Assembly (NCBI GenBank): GCA_947371775.1
Contig: CANBQX010000011.1
Coordinates: forward strand, 1-24,894
Length of the DNA stretch: 24,894 nucleotides
Direction: 5' to 3'
Source: Comamonadaceae bacterium
GTDB lineage: Bacteria; Pseudomonadota; Gammaproteobacteria; Burkholderiales; Burkholderiaceae_C
Below the pieces are notes generated by a model. That model was not told the DNA's origin. It searched no databases and saw nothing but the letters and a program-made list of their open reading frames with translations. Made by a program: the position numbers and the translations under genes. Positions 7,435 through 15,799 of the stretch are shown piece by piece (the first letter of the stretch is position 1; each line of letters opens with the position of its first letter).

Positions 7435-8337
7435 TTACTTTTTGGGCGCGCCCACGGCGGAGCCACCACCGCGGAATATCTTGAAAAACTCGCTTGACGA
7501 GGGATCCACCACCATCATGTCGCTTTTGTTGGTGAAGCTGTTTTTATACGCTTCCAAGCTGCGGTAAAACTGGGCGAATTGCGGGTCGCGGTTAAAAGCA
7601 TCGGCATAAATGCGGGCGGCTTCAGCATCGCCCTCGCCTTTGATCTTTTGCGCATCCCGGTAGGCGTTGGCGATCGTCACCTCACGCTGGCGATCGGCAT
7701 CGGCCCGGATTTTTTCGCCTTCAGCAGCACCGGTGGAGCGCAGCTCATTGGCCACGCGCTTGCGTTCGGCCTCCATGCGGCGGTAGACCGACTCGGTGAT
7801 CGCCTCCACGTAGTCGACGCGGGTGATGCGCACGTCCACCACGTCCACACCCCAGGGTTTGTCGCCCCGCACTTTGGCCAGAACTTCGGCTTTCACGTCG
7901 GCCATCAGGGCCTCACGCTTGAGGGACAGCAACTCTTTGACGGTGCGCTTATTGATCGACTCCTGAAAGGCGTTGCGCACCACACGGCTGAGTTGGCGCG
8001 CGCCTGTGGTCTCGTCCAGGCCCACATTGCGGATGTAGTCGGTCGGCTCTGAAATGCGCCAACGCACGTACCAGTCAATGACGACCCGTTGCTTTTCTGC
8101 AGTCAGCATGGGCTCGGCATCGGCACTATCAAGAGTGAGCAGGCGCTTGTCGATATAGGTCACGTTTTGAAACGGCGGGGGCAGCTTCCAGTTCAGTCCG
8201 GGCTCGGTGATGACGTCCTTGATCTGGCCCAGGGCGTACACCACGCCGAACTGGCGCTGGTCCACCACAAACAAAGTCGAACTCGCCAGCACCAAGAGCA
8301 CCAGCAGCGACGAAACAATCAATCCAATTCGGTTCAT
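7435..8337 (-). CDS. hflC: Protease modulator HflC
   Basis: The protein has 300 residues. An N-terminal signal-anchor helix (about 4-24, LIVSSLLVLLVLASSTLFVV) is followed by a band-7/SPFH domain beginning VDQRQFGVVYALGQIK and a charged coiled-coil region rich in Glu, Lys and Ala (about 190-245). HflC pairs with HflK in the inner membrane, with the bulk in the periplasm, and the HflKC complex surrounds and restrains the FtsH protease. ATG at 8337 has a clear AGGAG that overlaps the hflK TAG stop, so hflK and hflC are translationally coupled, as expected for stoichiometric partners. The following hairpin and probable hisZ promoter mark the end of the hflXKC segment. Confidence 0.97.
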   Translation of the reverse strand: MNRIGLIVSSLLVLLVLASSTLFVVDQRQFGVVYALGQIKDVITEPGLNWKLPPPFQNVTYIDKRLLTLDSADAEPMLTAEKQRVVIDWYVRWRISEPTDYIRNVGLDETTGARQLSRVVRNAFQESINKRTVKELLSLKREALMADVKAEVLAKVRGDKPWGVDVVDVRITRVDYVEAITESVYRRMEAERKRVANELRSTGAAEGEKIRADADRQREVTIANAYRDAQKIKGEGDAEAARIYADAFNRDPQFAQFYRSLEAYKNSFTNKSDMMVVDPSSSEFFKIFRGGGSAVGAPKK

Positions 8338-8346
8338 GAGGTTCTC

Positions 8347-9750
8347 CTAGCGCACGTCGCGTTCACGCGTACGTGCCGCGTCGCGGCTGCGGGAATCAGC
8401 GCCCGTGCTCGCTGGGCTGGGGGGTGCCGTGGGCGCAAGCAAGGGCACCGTTTGCGGCGCCGCGGCGGCGTTACCCGCCGAGGGCTCCGTGCTGGCGTTC
8501 ATTTGCAAAATCTTCTCCAGGGGCAGGTTGAGCAGCGTCGCGCCTTGGCGGGAATCCACCAAGACCTTGGTCACGTTCGAGAAGATTTGCTGCATGGTGT
8601 CCAGGTACATGCGGTCACGGGTGACCTGGGGCGCTTTTTGGTATTCGTTGTAGACCGAGCGGAAACGTTGCGCATCGCCCTGGGCCTGGGCCACGACCCG
8701 GGCTTTGTAGGCGTCGGCCTCTTCTTTCAAGCGCGACGCCGAACCGACGGCGCGGGGAATCACGTCGTTGGCGTAGGCCTGGGCTTCATTCTTGGCACGT
8801 TCGCGCTCCTGACCCGCTTTGAGCACATCGTCAAAAGAAGCTTGCACCTGCTCGGGCGGCCGCACGCCGCCCTGCTGCAGGTTGATGCCCACCACCTCGA
8901 TACCGACTTTGTAGCGGTCCAAAATTTCTTGCATCATGGCGCGCACTTTGGGCGCAATTTGGTCACGGTCTTCCGAGAGTGCCGCGTCCATGTTCATCTT
9001 GCCCAGTACTTCGCGCACCGAGGTTTCGGCGGCCTGCACCACCGCGTTTTCCGGATTTTTGCTTTCAAACAAAAACGCACGGGCGTCGCTCAGGCGGTAC
9101 TGGACGGCAAACTTGATGTCGAGAATGTTTTCATCCTGCGTCAGCATCGCGGACTCGCGCAAGCCCGTTGCCTTCAAAACGCTGTCGCCCCCCACATCCA
9201 CGGAGCGGATTTGGGTCACGAATACCAGTTCGTGGCGCTGAATCGGGTAAGGCAAGCGCCAGTTAAAGCCTGCATTGACCGTCGATTTGTAGCGGCCAAA
9301 TTGGGTAATGACGGCCTGCTGCCCCTCTTGCACGATAAAAAATCCCGTACCCAACCAAATGAGCAACACCACTGCCAAGATCACGCCGCCGCCGATGCCT
9401 GCCCCCTTGAAGTTGGGGAAAAAACCGTCCGGCTCACGCCCACCAGGCCCAGGCGGTTGCTTGCCGCCGCCCAGCCAAGCATTGAGCTTGCGGTTGAAAT
9501 CGCGCCACAGTTCATCCAGATCGGGCGGACCGGACTGTGCCCCAGGACGTGGGTTGGCCCTTGGCGGCTCCTGCCCTGCGGGATGCTCAGTGCCATGGTC
9601 GGGTGTCGACTCGGGCTTGGGTGCCTCATGTTCGGAGGGCTTGGACTCGTCTGCGCGGCCCCAGCGGCTGTCATTCAGATTGAACATGCCGCGTAATCGC
9701 CCGGCGAGTGCGCCCAGAGACAGGGTGGGATGGGGTAGTTTCATGGTCAT
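8347..9750 (-). CDS. hflK: Protease modulator HflK
   Basis: The 467-residue protein has a long Pro/Gly/Glu-rich cytoplasmic N-terminus (about 1-115) containing ELWRDFNRKLNAWLGGG. One membrane helix follows (about 117-140), then an SPFH/band-7 domain starting VQEGQQAVITQFGRY, a coiled-coil with Ala/Arg/Glu heptads (about 310-370), and a Pro/Ala-rich C-terminal tail. With HflC it forms the large inner-membrane assembly that controls FtsH. Start choice is uncertain: ATG at 9750 and ATG at 9744 are both in frame, and a GAAAG lies at better spacing for the second. A third candidate at codon 22 (MFNLNDSRW, 9687) matches where homologues often begin. Gap to hflX is 32 bp. Confidence 0.95.
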   Translation of the reverse strand: MTMKLPHPTLSLGALAGRLRGMFNLNDSRWGRADESKPSEHEAPKPESTPDHGTEHPAGQEPPRANPRPGAQSGPPDLDELWRDFNRKLNAWLGGGKQPPGPGGREPDGFFPNFKGAGIGGGVILAVVLLIWLGTGFFIVQEGQQAVITQFGRYKSTVNAGFNWRLPYPIQRHELVFVTQIRSVDVGGDSVLKATGLRESAMLTQDENILDIKFAVQYRLSDARAFLFESKNPENAVVQAAETSVREVLGKMNMDAALSEDRDQIAPKVRAMMQEILDRYKVGIEVVGINLQQGGVRPPEQVQASFDDVLKAGQERERAKNEAQAYANDVIPRAVGSASRLKEEADAYKARVVAQAQGDAQRFRSVYNEYQKAPQVTRDRMYLDTMQQIFSNVTKVLVDSRQGATLLNLPLEKILQMNASTEPSAGNAAAAPQTVPLLAPTAPPSPASTGADSRSRDAARTRERDVR

Positions 9751-9782
9751 AACTTTCGCTCAACGAAGCGGATTGTCCACAA

Positions 9783-10949
9783 TTACGTGGAAGCCTCATC
9801 CGCCAAAGGGTGTTCGCCGTCCTGCAATGCGCGATCCTTTGCCACGATGGTCGCCAGCGCAGTGCGCAATTCTGCAATGCCTGTGCCCGCGCGTGCGCTG
9901 ACAAAAATGCGCGGGGTTTGCACCCCATCGACTTCAAACATGTCTTGCACCTGGAGTGGCAAACTGCCCTCTTCCATGGCGTCTACCTTGTTGAACACCA
10001 GCAACTGGGGGATGTCCTGTGCGCCAATTTCTTTGAGCACCTGCTGGACCTGGCGGATTTGCAGCGTCCAGTCCGGGTTCGACGCATCCACCACATGCAA
10101 GAGCAAATCGGCGTCTATCGCCTCTTGCAGCGTAGCCTGAAAGGCATCGATCAAGCCATGGGGCAGGTCACGGATAAATCCAACGGTGTCCGACAAGGAC
10201 ACGGAGCGTTGCGCTTCGCCCAGATACAACTGGCGCGTGGTGGTGTCCAGGGTCGCAAACAACTGGTCAGCGGCATAAGCCCGGGCTTTCACCAAAGCAT
10301 TGAACAAGGTGGATTTGCCCGCGTTGGTATAGCCAATCAATGAGATATTGAAAGCACCACGCCGGTCGCGCTGTTTGCGCTGCGTCATGTGCTGGCGCTT
10401 GACCTTTTGAAGCTGCTCTTTGGTGCGTTTGATGGTGGTGGCGATCATGCGCCGGTCCAGCTCGATCTGGGTTTCACCGGGGCCGCCCCGGGTGCCGATG
10501 CCACCGCGCTGACGTTCCAAATGCGACCAGCGGCGCACCAAGCGCGTGCTGAGGTATTGCAAGCGGGCAAGTTCGACTTGCAATTTGCCTTCGTGGCTGC
10601 GCGCACGCTGGGCAAAAATTTCCAGAATTAAAAAAGTGCGGTCGTTGACGGCACACTCCAAGCGTCGCTCCAAATTGCGTTGCTGGCCAGGGCTCAGGCT
10701 TTGGTCGAACAGGATTTCTTGCGCACCATGTTGCTGGGCCAGGAGTTTGATCTCGTCTGCCTTGCCGGTACCCACAAACAGAGCGGCATCGGGTGCGCGG
10801 CGTTTGCAGGTGATGCGCGCTACCGGGTCGAGCCCTGCGGTGCGGGCCAGCAAACCCAACTCTTCGAGCTCGGCGTCAAAATGGGGCAATCCCAGGTCCA
10901 CACCGACCAAAATGGTTCGCGCAGACGTGGGAGGATCAGTAGGATTCAA
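9783..10949 (-). CDS. hflX: GTPase HflX
   Basis: The protein has 388 residues. The N-terminal HflX domain contains FVGTGKADEI and the glycine-rich linker RGGIGTRGGPGETQIELDRR (about 148-167). The G domain follows, with G1 GYTNAGKST (206-214), G3 DTVG (254-257) and G4 NKVD (320-323). HflX binds the large ribosomal subunit and can split stalled or stress-inactivated 70S ribosomes. The apparent start is TTG at 10949: no in-frame ATG lies between the hfq stop and this point, and the next internal candidate would cut into the conserved ILVGVDLG strand. An AAGG stands 8 nt upstream. A nine-codon ORF fills the gap between hfq and this start. Confidence 0.95.
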   Translation of the reverse strand: MNPTDPPTSARTILVGVDLGLPHFDAELEELGLLARTAGLDPVARITCKRRAPDAALFVGTGKADEIKLLAQQHGAQEILFDQSLSPGQQRNLERRLECAVNDRTFLILEIFAQRARSHEGKLQVELARLQYLSTRLVRRWSHLERQRGGIGTRGGPGETQIELDRRMIATTIKRTKEQLQKVKRQHMTQRKQRDRRGAFNISLIGYTNAGKSTLFNALVKARAYAADQLFATLDTTTRQLYLGEAQRSVSLSDTVGFIRDLPHGLIDAFQATLQEAIDADLLLHVVDASNPDWTLQIRQVQQVLKEIGAQDIPQLLVFNKVDAMEEGSLPLQVQDMFEVDGVQTPRIFVSARAGTGIAELRTALATIVAKDRALQDGEHPLADEAST

Positions 10950-10975
10950 ACAAGCGCCTTGCGCAGGCCCGACAT
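10946..10975 (-). other. Nine-codon ORF bridging hfq and hflX
   Basis: On the minus strand an ATG overlaps the hfq stop (TGATG) and opens a nine-codon frame, MSGLRKALV, whose TGA overlaps the hflX TTG start in TTGA. It could pass terminating ribosomes from hfq to the weak TTG of hflX. It may equally be chance, since the interval is only 25 bp. Confidence 0.3.
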
Positions 10976-11223
10976 CAAGATCCTGCGGCCTCGTCGTCGC
11001 CCGCTGCGGTCAAATTGACGGCACGCCCGGGAACGATGGTGGAAATGGCGTGCTTGTAAACCATTTGTGTCACTGTGTTGCGCAACAACACCACATATTG
11101 GTCAAACGATTCGATTTGGCCCTGCAATTTGATGCCATTTACCAGGTACACCGACACCGGAATATGTTCGCGGCGCAGCGCGTTCAAAAATGGGTCTTGG
11201 AGGAGTTGGCTCTTGTTATTCAC
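10975..11223 (-). CDS. hfq: RNA chaperone Hfq
   Basis: The 82-residue protein is a compact Sm-fold Hfq. The Sm1 region carries LLQDPFLNALRREHIPVSVYLVNGIKLQGQI and the Sm2 region has YKHAIST at about 56-62. The proximal-face residues Q8, D9, F39/D40-type positions and the YKH triad are all present. Hfq is a hexameric RNA chaperone that pairs small RNAs with mRNAs. The start is GTG at 11223, with GGAG six nt upstream. A 70-bp AT-rich leader separates it from der and contains a GAATATTC palindrome (11272-11279), but I see no convincing sigma-70 promoter. The C-terminus is short and acidic (GDDEAAGS), as in many betaproteobacteria. Confidence 0.98.
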   Translation of the reverse strand: MNNKSQLLQDPFLNALRREHIPVSVYLVNGIKLQGQIESFDQYVVLLRNTVTQMVYKHAISTIVPGRAVNLTAAGDDEAAGS

Positions 11224-11293
11224 GATATTCTCCGTGTTGGAAGTTTGAAATTAGACAATACCACATTGACCGAATATTCTGATTTGCGACGGG

Positions 11294-12628
11294 TCAATCT
11301 TTGTCGGTGTAGGGGTTAGCGGCCGATTTCATCTGGATCAGCAATGGTGTGCCAACCAGATCGAATTCCTTGCGGAACCGCCCTTCCAAAAAGCGCTTGT
11401 AGGAATCGGTGACCTGCTCCAGCGAATTGCCATGGATGATGATGATGGGGGGATTCATCCCACCCTGGTGGGCGTAACGCAGCTTGGGGCGGTACATGCC
11501 GGTTTTTTTCGGAGTCTGAAACTGCACGGCTTCCAGCAACAAGCGCGTGAGCACCGGCGTGGGCATCTTGCGGTTGGCAGAGCGGTGCGCCTGGGCGATC
11601 GAGTCCCACACCGGGCCCAGGCCCTGGCGTTTGGTCGCGGAGATCAGATGCAAAGCCGCAAATTTCAAAAATCCAAGCCGGGTTTCGAGAGATCGCTTCA
11701 CCAACTCGCGCTGGTATTCGTCCACGGCATCCCATTTGTTCACCGCCACCACCACCGCCCGTCCGGACTCCAGGATGTAGCCCGCAATATGGGCGTCCTG
11801 GTCGGTGACGCCTTGAATCGCATCGATCAGCAACAACACCACGTTGGCAGACTCAATCGCCTGCAGGGTTTTGACGACGGAGAATTTTTCGATCGCTTCA
11901 AACACCTTGCCTTTGCGGCGCAGGCCTGCGGTGTCGATCAACTCAAACTTTTGCCCGCCACGCTCGAACGGCACGGCAATCGCGTCGCGTGTCGTGCCCG
12001 GCATGTCAAAAGCGACCAGGCGCTCTTCGCCAAGCCATGTATTGATGAGGGTGGATTTACCCACATTGGGCCGCCCTGCAACCGCAAGTTTGATGACGGT
12101 CGGGTCCTTGTCCTCTTCGTCCTGCGCCATGGCAATGGCCAAGGGTTCCAGCACCTGGTCAATCAAGGGGCGGATGCCCTGGCCATGCGCAGCGCTGATC
12201 GGGATCACGGCGCCCAGACCCAGTTCGTAGAACTCGGTGAACTGCACCCCTTCGGTCATACCCTCGGCCTTGTTGGCGACCACGATGGCTGATTTGCCCA
12301 AGCGCCTCAGGTATTTGGCAATCTCGTGGTCTTGGGCAGAGACGCCACCCCGGGCATCCACAATGAACAGCACCACGTCGGCTTCGGCCACCGCTTGGCG
12401 CGTTTGCTTGGCCATTTCTTTGTAGATGCCAGACGATGCGTCCGGCTCAAAGCCGCCGGTGTCGACCACGATGTACTCGTACTTGCCGTGCTTGGCGTTG
12501 CCGTAATGGCGGTCGCGCGTCAAACCGGCGTAGTCGGCCACGATGGCGTCACGCGTTTTGGTTAAACGGTTAAAGAGGGTCGACTTGCCCACATTGGGTC
12601 TGCCGACCAGGGCGATCACTGGTTTCAT
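11294..12628 (-). CDS. der: Ribosome biogenesis GTPase Der (EngA)
   Basis: The 444-residue protein has two tandem GTPase domains and a C-terminal KH-like domain, the unique Der layout. G1 motifs GRPNVGKST occur at 9-17 and 185-193. G3 DTGG (56-59) and DTAG (232-235) follow. The second domain has a standard G4 (NKWD, 297-300). The first reads NKAE (119-122), with glutamate replacing the usual aspartate. Der is needed for maturation and stability of the 50S subunit. ATG at 12628 lies 15 bp after the bamB stop. The der-bamB-yfgM-hisS neighbourhood is conserved with E. coli; hfq downstream is not. Confidence 0.98.
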   Translation of the reverse strand: MKPVIALVGRPNVGKSTLFNRLTKTRDAIVADYAGLTRDRHYGNAKHGKYEYIVVDTGGFEPDASSGIYKEMAKQTRQAVAEADVVLFIVDARGGVSAQDHEIAKYLRRLGKSAIVVANKAEGMTEGVQFTEFYELGLGAVIPISAAHGQGIRPLIDQVLEPLAIAMAQDEEDKDPTVIKLAVAGRPNVGKSTLINTWLGEERLVAFDMPGTTRDAIAVPFERGGQKFELIDTAGLRRKGKVFEAIEKFSVVKTLQAIESANVVLLLIDAIQGVTDQDAHIAGYILESGRAVVVAVNKWDAVDEYQRELVKRSLETRLGFLKFAALHLISATKRQGLGPVWDSIAQAHRSANRKMPTPVLTRLLLEAVQFQTPKKTGMYRPKLRYAHQGGMNPPIIIIHGNSLEQVTDSYKRFLEGRFRKEFDLVGTPLLIQMKSAANPYTDKD

Positions 12629-12643
12629 GCAATAGGTGCCTGG

Positions 12644-13780
12644 TTATTCAGGCCGAAACCCAATCAGCGTGCCGCGCTGGGTGACCGCGACCAAGGTGTC
12701 ATGCGCCCAGACAGGTGCCTGGGCAATCGGGGAGCCATCCGTGCCCAGGCGGGCCAACAGGGCACCGTCCTTGGGCGATAAAAAGTGAATAAAGCCTTCA
12801 AAATCTCCTGCTGCCAAGGCACTGCCTGTGAGCACGGGCGCCGTCAGGCCGCGGAAGCGCAACTTGTCGCTGGTCCACAACTTCTCGCCATCGCTACGGC
12901 GCCACGCTTGGACTTTGCTATCGCTCTCAACACCAAACAAGGTGGCCGCATCTCCGGCAACACCCGTCGCCCCCGACGCCGACTTGGTCCACAGCGTACG
13001 GCCGGTGAGCGCATCGACACAGGCCACTGCAGACTGAAAGGCCCGCACGCACACATTGCTGCCAACGCGGCTGGTGCCGGACACCAAGTCCACCAAGCGT
13101 TCCACCTCATTCACGCCACGCCCCACGGCGACGGCAGCATCCCAGCGGATGGCACCGGTTTGGGGATTCAATCCCAGCAAGCGGCCGCTTTGGGTGGTGA
13201 GCAAGGTGTCCCCGACCGCCATCAATATGCCAGCTTGGCCCAGAATCAGCGCGTCACCGGGGCGTTGCTGCGACCAAAGTTTGCGTCCTGTAGCGGCATC
13301 AAACGCAGATACCGTGCGGTCCGCCGACGTCACGAATATGCGCTCACCCGCCACCAAGGGGGACGTCAAAGTCAGTGAGGGTAATTTTTGGCGCCAAATT
13401 TCTTTGCCGTCGCGCAAGGCGATAAGCTGGTTTTCCGATGAAACCACCGCTGCAGTTTCACCGTCACTGCCAACACCGGCACTCAGGGGGGACCCCAGAC
13501 TGGCGCGCCACTGCAGCTTGCCTGTGCGCAAGTCCACCGAACTGACATCGCCTTGTTTGGACGCCACCAGAAGCTGGGCACCCACCACGCGCAATTCCAG
13601 AGGCGATGCAGTGGCTCCGACCGGCAGACGCCATTGCTCTTTGACGGCATACAGGGCAGGGTTGGCTTGCAAGGCGGCGGGCTTGGGCGCATCGCTGCTG
13701 GCGCAGCCGCTCAGCAAGACCACAAACGCCACGATGCACATCGTGACGCCGGAGACCATGACACCCCACGCTTTGCGCAT
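12644..13780 (-). CDS. bamB: Outer membrane assembly lipoprotein BamB
   Basis: The 378-residue protein begins with a lipoprotein signal: a positively charged start, a hydrophobic stretch and the lipobox LSGC with the lipidated cysteine at 26. The next residues (Ala-Ser) favour outer-membrane sorting. The rest is a PQQ-type beta-propeller with recurring blade motifs such as TGKLQW, TGRKLW, TGAIRW, TGRTLW and DGEKLW. BamB is the periplasmic scaffold of the BAM complex that inserts beta-barrel proteins. The start ATG shares one base with the yfgM stop (TAATG), so translation is coupled. BamD of the same complex is encoded in this window at 23618-24427. Confidence 0.96.
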   Translation of the reverse strand: MRKAWGVMVSGVTMCIVAFVVLLSGCASSDAPKPAALQANPALYAVKEQWRLPVGATASPLELRVVGAQLLVASKQGDVSSVDLRTGKLQWRASLGSPLSAGVGSDGETAAVVSSENQLIALRDGKEIWRQKLPSLTLTSPLVAGERIFVTSADRTVSAFDAATGRKLWSQQRPGDALILGQAGILMAVGDTLLTTQSGRLLGLNPQTGAIRWDAAVAVGRGVNEVERLVDLVSGTSRVGSNVCVRAFQSAVACVDALTGRTLWTKSASGATGVAGDAATLFGVESDSKVQAWRRSDGEKLWTSDKLRFRGLTAPVLTGSALAAGDFEGFIHFLSPKDGALLARLGTDGSPIAQAPVWAHDTLVAVTQRGTLIGFRPE

Positions 13781-14466
13781 TAACGTTCTCCGCTCGTGTT
13801 AGCCTGCGCAGCGACTTTGGCCGGCTCGGGCTCCGCACCTAGCGCATTGAGTTTCACACGCACCAGATTGCGGTATTGAGAACGATCGTCGAAGGCTTTG
13901 TAGGCGCTCAGGTAAGCGGTTTTGGCCTGCTCGCGCTGTCCTTGAAGCAGGAAGATATCGCCACGTCGGTCTGCCACCAGACCTGCAAACGCCTCACCCT
14001 TGACAGCGTCCAGGGCCTTCAAGGCTTCAGGCAGTTGCTTGGCATCGAGCAACACGTTGGCAAGCCGCAGTTGCGCGATCGCGGCATAGCCGTCGTCGTT
14101 GGACTTGTCAGCCACCCATTGCAGTGCAGACTTGGCCACATCGGACTTGCCGGCATCCGCCGCCATTTTGGCCAGCGCCAGGCCGGCTTGCTGGGTGTAA
14201 GTCGCACGGGCATAGCGCTCGCGCATGTCGTTAAAGGTGCGCTCCGCCTTGGTAACGTCGCCGCTCGCCAAGGATTTGCTCATTTCGTCAAACATCACGG
14301 CGGCTTGCGCTGCCTGGCTGCGCTGCCAGTACTGGTAGCCATTCCAGCCCGCAAGACACACCATGACAAGGACCACAATGCCGCTGATCAGGTTGCCGTA
14401 TTTGCTCCAGAAATGCTTCAGTTCATCGAGCTGTTCTTGTTCTTCGAGGTCGAGATGGTTTGCCAT
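13780..14466 (-). CDS. YfgM-family tetratricopeptide-like membrane protein
   Basis: The protein has 228 residues. A cytoplasmic acidic N-terminus (LDLEEQEQLDELKHFW) precedes one transmembrane helix at about 24-43, and a periplasmic TPR-like domain follows (helical pairs, with ALAKMAADAGK, RLANVLLDAKQLPEAL and RRGDIFLLQGQREQAKTAY). This matches the YfgM family, located between hisS and bamB as in E. coli. There YfgM is an ancillary SecYEG translocon subunit that works with PpiD in periplasmic chaperone traffic; applying that role here is by homology. ATG at 14466 follows the hisS stop by 14 bp and has no good Shine-Dalgarno sequence. It ends in TAATG with bamB. Confidence 0.92.
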   Translation of the reverse strand: MANHLDLEEQEQLDELKHFWSKYGNLISGIVVLVMVCLAGWNGYQYWQRSQAAQAAVMFDEMSKSLASGDVTKAERTFNDMRERYARATYTQQAGLALAKMAADAGKSDVAKSALQWVADKSNDDGYAAIAQLRLANVLLDAKQLPEALKALDAVKGEAFAGLVADRRGDIFLLQGQREQAKTAYLSAYKAFDDRSQYRNLVRVKLNALGAEPEPAKVAAQANTSGER

Positions 14467-14480
14467 GGGAAGGTATTCGG

Positions 14481-15794
14481 TTAAGGGGCGGATTGTAGGC
14501 TGTCAGCCCACTGCGCCCATTCATTCAAGGGCAGTGTGCGCTGGGCCACCGATGCGTCGCGCAAGGCTTTGATGGTCACGCAACCCTGGGCCAACTCATC
14601 AGCGCCAAACACCAGTGCGTAGCGGGCGCCCGAGCCGTCTGCGCGCTTGAACTGATTTTTCATGCTGGCCATGCCCGCGTCGCCACTGGCATGCATCAGC
14701 ACCGAGAGGCCCTTGCTGCGCAAGCGCTGCAAACAGGCCGCCACTTGGGGCAAGGCCGCCGCATCGGGCACGATGGCATAGGCGTCCAGCGCAGGCAGCG
14801 CCAATGCGCCTTCCTGCGCCTTGAGGAGCTCTAACACACGCTCCATGCCCATGGCCCAGCCCACGGCCGGGGTGGGCTTGCCACCGATTTGTTCAACCAA
14901 GTAGTCGTAACGGCCGCCACCGCAAATCGTGCCCTGCGAGCCCAGCTGGGTGGTCACAAACTCAAACACCGTAAGGTTGTAGTAGTCCATGCCGCGCACC
15001 AGGCGCGGATTCATCGAATAAGGCACACCATTGGCATCCAAAATAGCCAGCACAGCGGCCAGGTGGGCACGCGACGCATCGCCCAAAAAGTCCAACAACT
15101 TGGGAGCGGCTTCAATCACCGCTTGCATGTCGGGGTTTTTGCTGTCAAGCAGGCGCAAGGGGTTCAAATGCAAACGACGGCGCGACTCCGCGTCGAGCAC
15201 CTCGGCATGGGCCTCGAAGTGCGCGATCAAGGCCGCCCGGTGCAAATTGCGCTCCTCGGGCTGACCCAGGCTGTTGATTTGCAACTCCACGCCCTGAATG
15301 CCGAGCTCCTTCCACAGCGCGTCGGCCATCAAAATCAGCTCAGCGTCCAGTTCGGGCCCGGCAAAGCCCAGGGCTTCGGCGCCGACCTGGTGGAACTGGC
15401 GGTAGCGCCCGCGTTGGGGGCGCTCATGGCGGAACATGGGGCCGAAATAGTACAAACGCTTGCCGCCGTTGTAGAGCAAGGTGTGCTCCACCACCGCACG
15501 CACCACGCCGGCCGTGTTCTCGGGACGCAGAGTGAGTTGTTCGCCATTGAGCCGGTCTTCAAAAGAGTACATCTCTTTCTCGACAATGTCGGTCACCTCG
15601 CCCAGACCGCGCACAAACAGCGCCGTGGGCTCCACGATGGGGGTGCGAATGTTTTCATAGGCATAGCGGCGCATCAGCGCCCGCACGCGCTCTTCGAGCG
15701 CTTCCCAGCGCGCCGAGTCCGGCGGCAATATATCGTTCATGCCTTTGACGGCCATGAGTTTTTCCGCCTTGCGCGGCACGTTCGAATCGGTCAT
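14481..15794 (-). CDS. hisS: Histidine--tRNA ligase
   Basis: The protein has 437 residues. Class II HisRS core motifs are GMNDILPPDS at the N-terminus, TLRPENTAGVVRA, FRHERPQRGRYRQFHQVG (motif 2), the histidine-specific RGMDYYN, and the motif 3 region AVGWAMGMERVLELL. A C-terminal anticodon-binding domain (about 345-437, with VLMHASGDAGMASMKNQFKRAD and LVFGADEL) distinguishes it from HisZ. The enzyme charges tRNA-His in the cytosol. ATG at 15794 comes 5 bp after the ispG stop, so it is almost certainly in the same operon. The sequence before it (TGATTTTT) lacks a Shine-Dalgarno sequence, suggesting coupling to ispG termination. Confidence 0.98.
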   Translation of the reverse strand: MTDSNVPRKAEKLMAVKGMNDILPPDSARWEALEERVRALMRRYAYENIRTPIVEPTALFVRGLGEVTDIVEKEMYSFEDRLNGEQLTLRPENTAGVVRAVVEHTLLYNGGKRLYYFGPMFRHERPQRGRYRQFHQVGAEALGFAGPELDAELILMADALWKELGIQGVELQINSLGQPEERNLHRAALIAHFEAHAEVLDAESRRRLHLNPLRLLDSKNPDMQAVIEAAPKLLDFLGDASRAHLAAVLAILDANGVPYSMNPRLVRGMDYYNLTVFEFVTTQLGSQGTICGGGRYDYLVEQIGGKPTPAVGWAMGMERVLELLKAQEGALALPALDAYAIVPDAAALPQVAACLQRLRSKGLSVLMHASGDAGMASMKNQFKRADGSGARYALVFGADELAQGCVTIKALRDASVAQRTLPLNEWAQWADSLQSAP

Positions 15795-15799
15795 AAAAA

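Noticed and set aside
8089..9696. 535-codon open frame on the plus strand opposite hflK and hflC
   Set aside because: It spans the antisense of two well-defined genes; long antisense frames are expected at this GC content.
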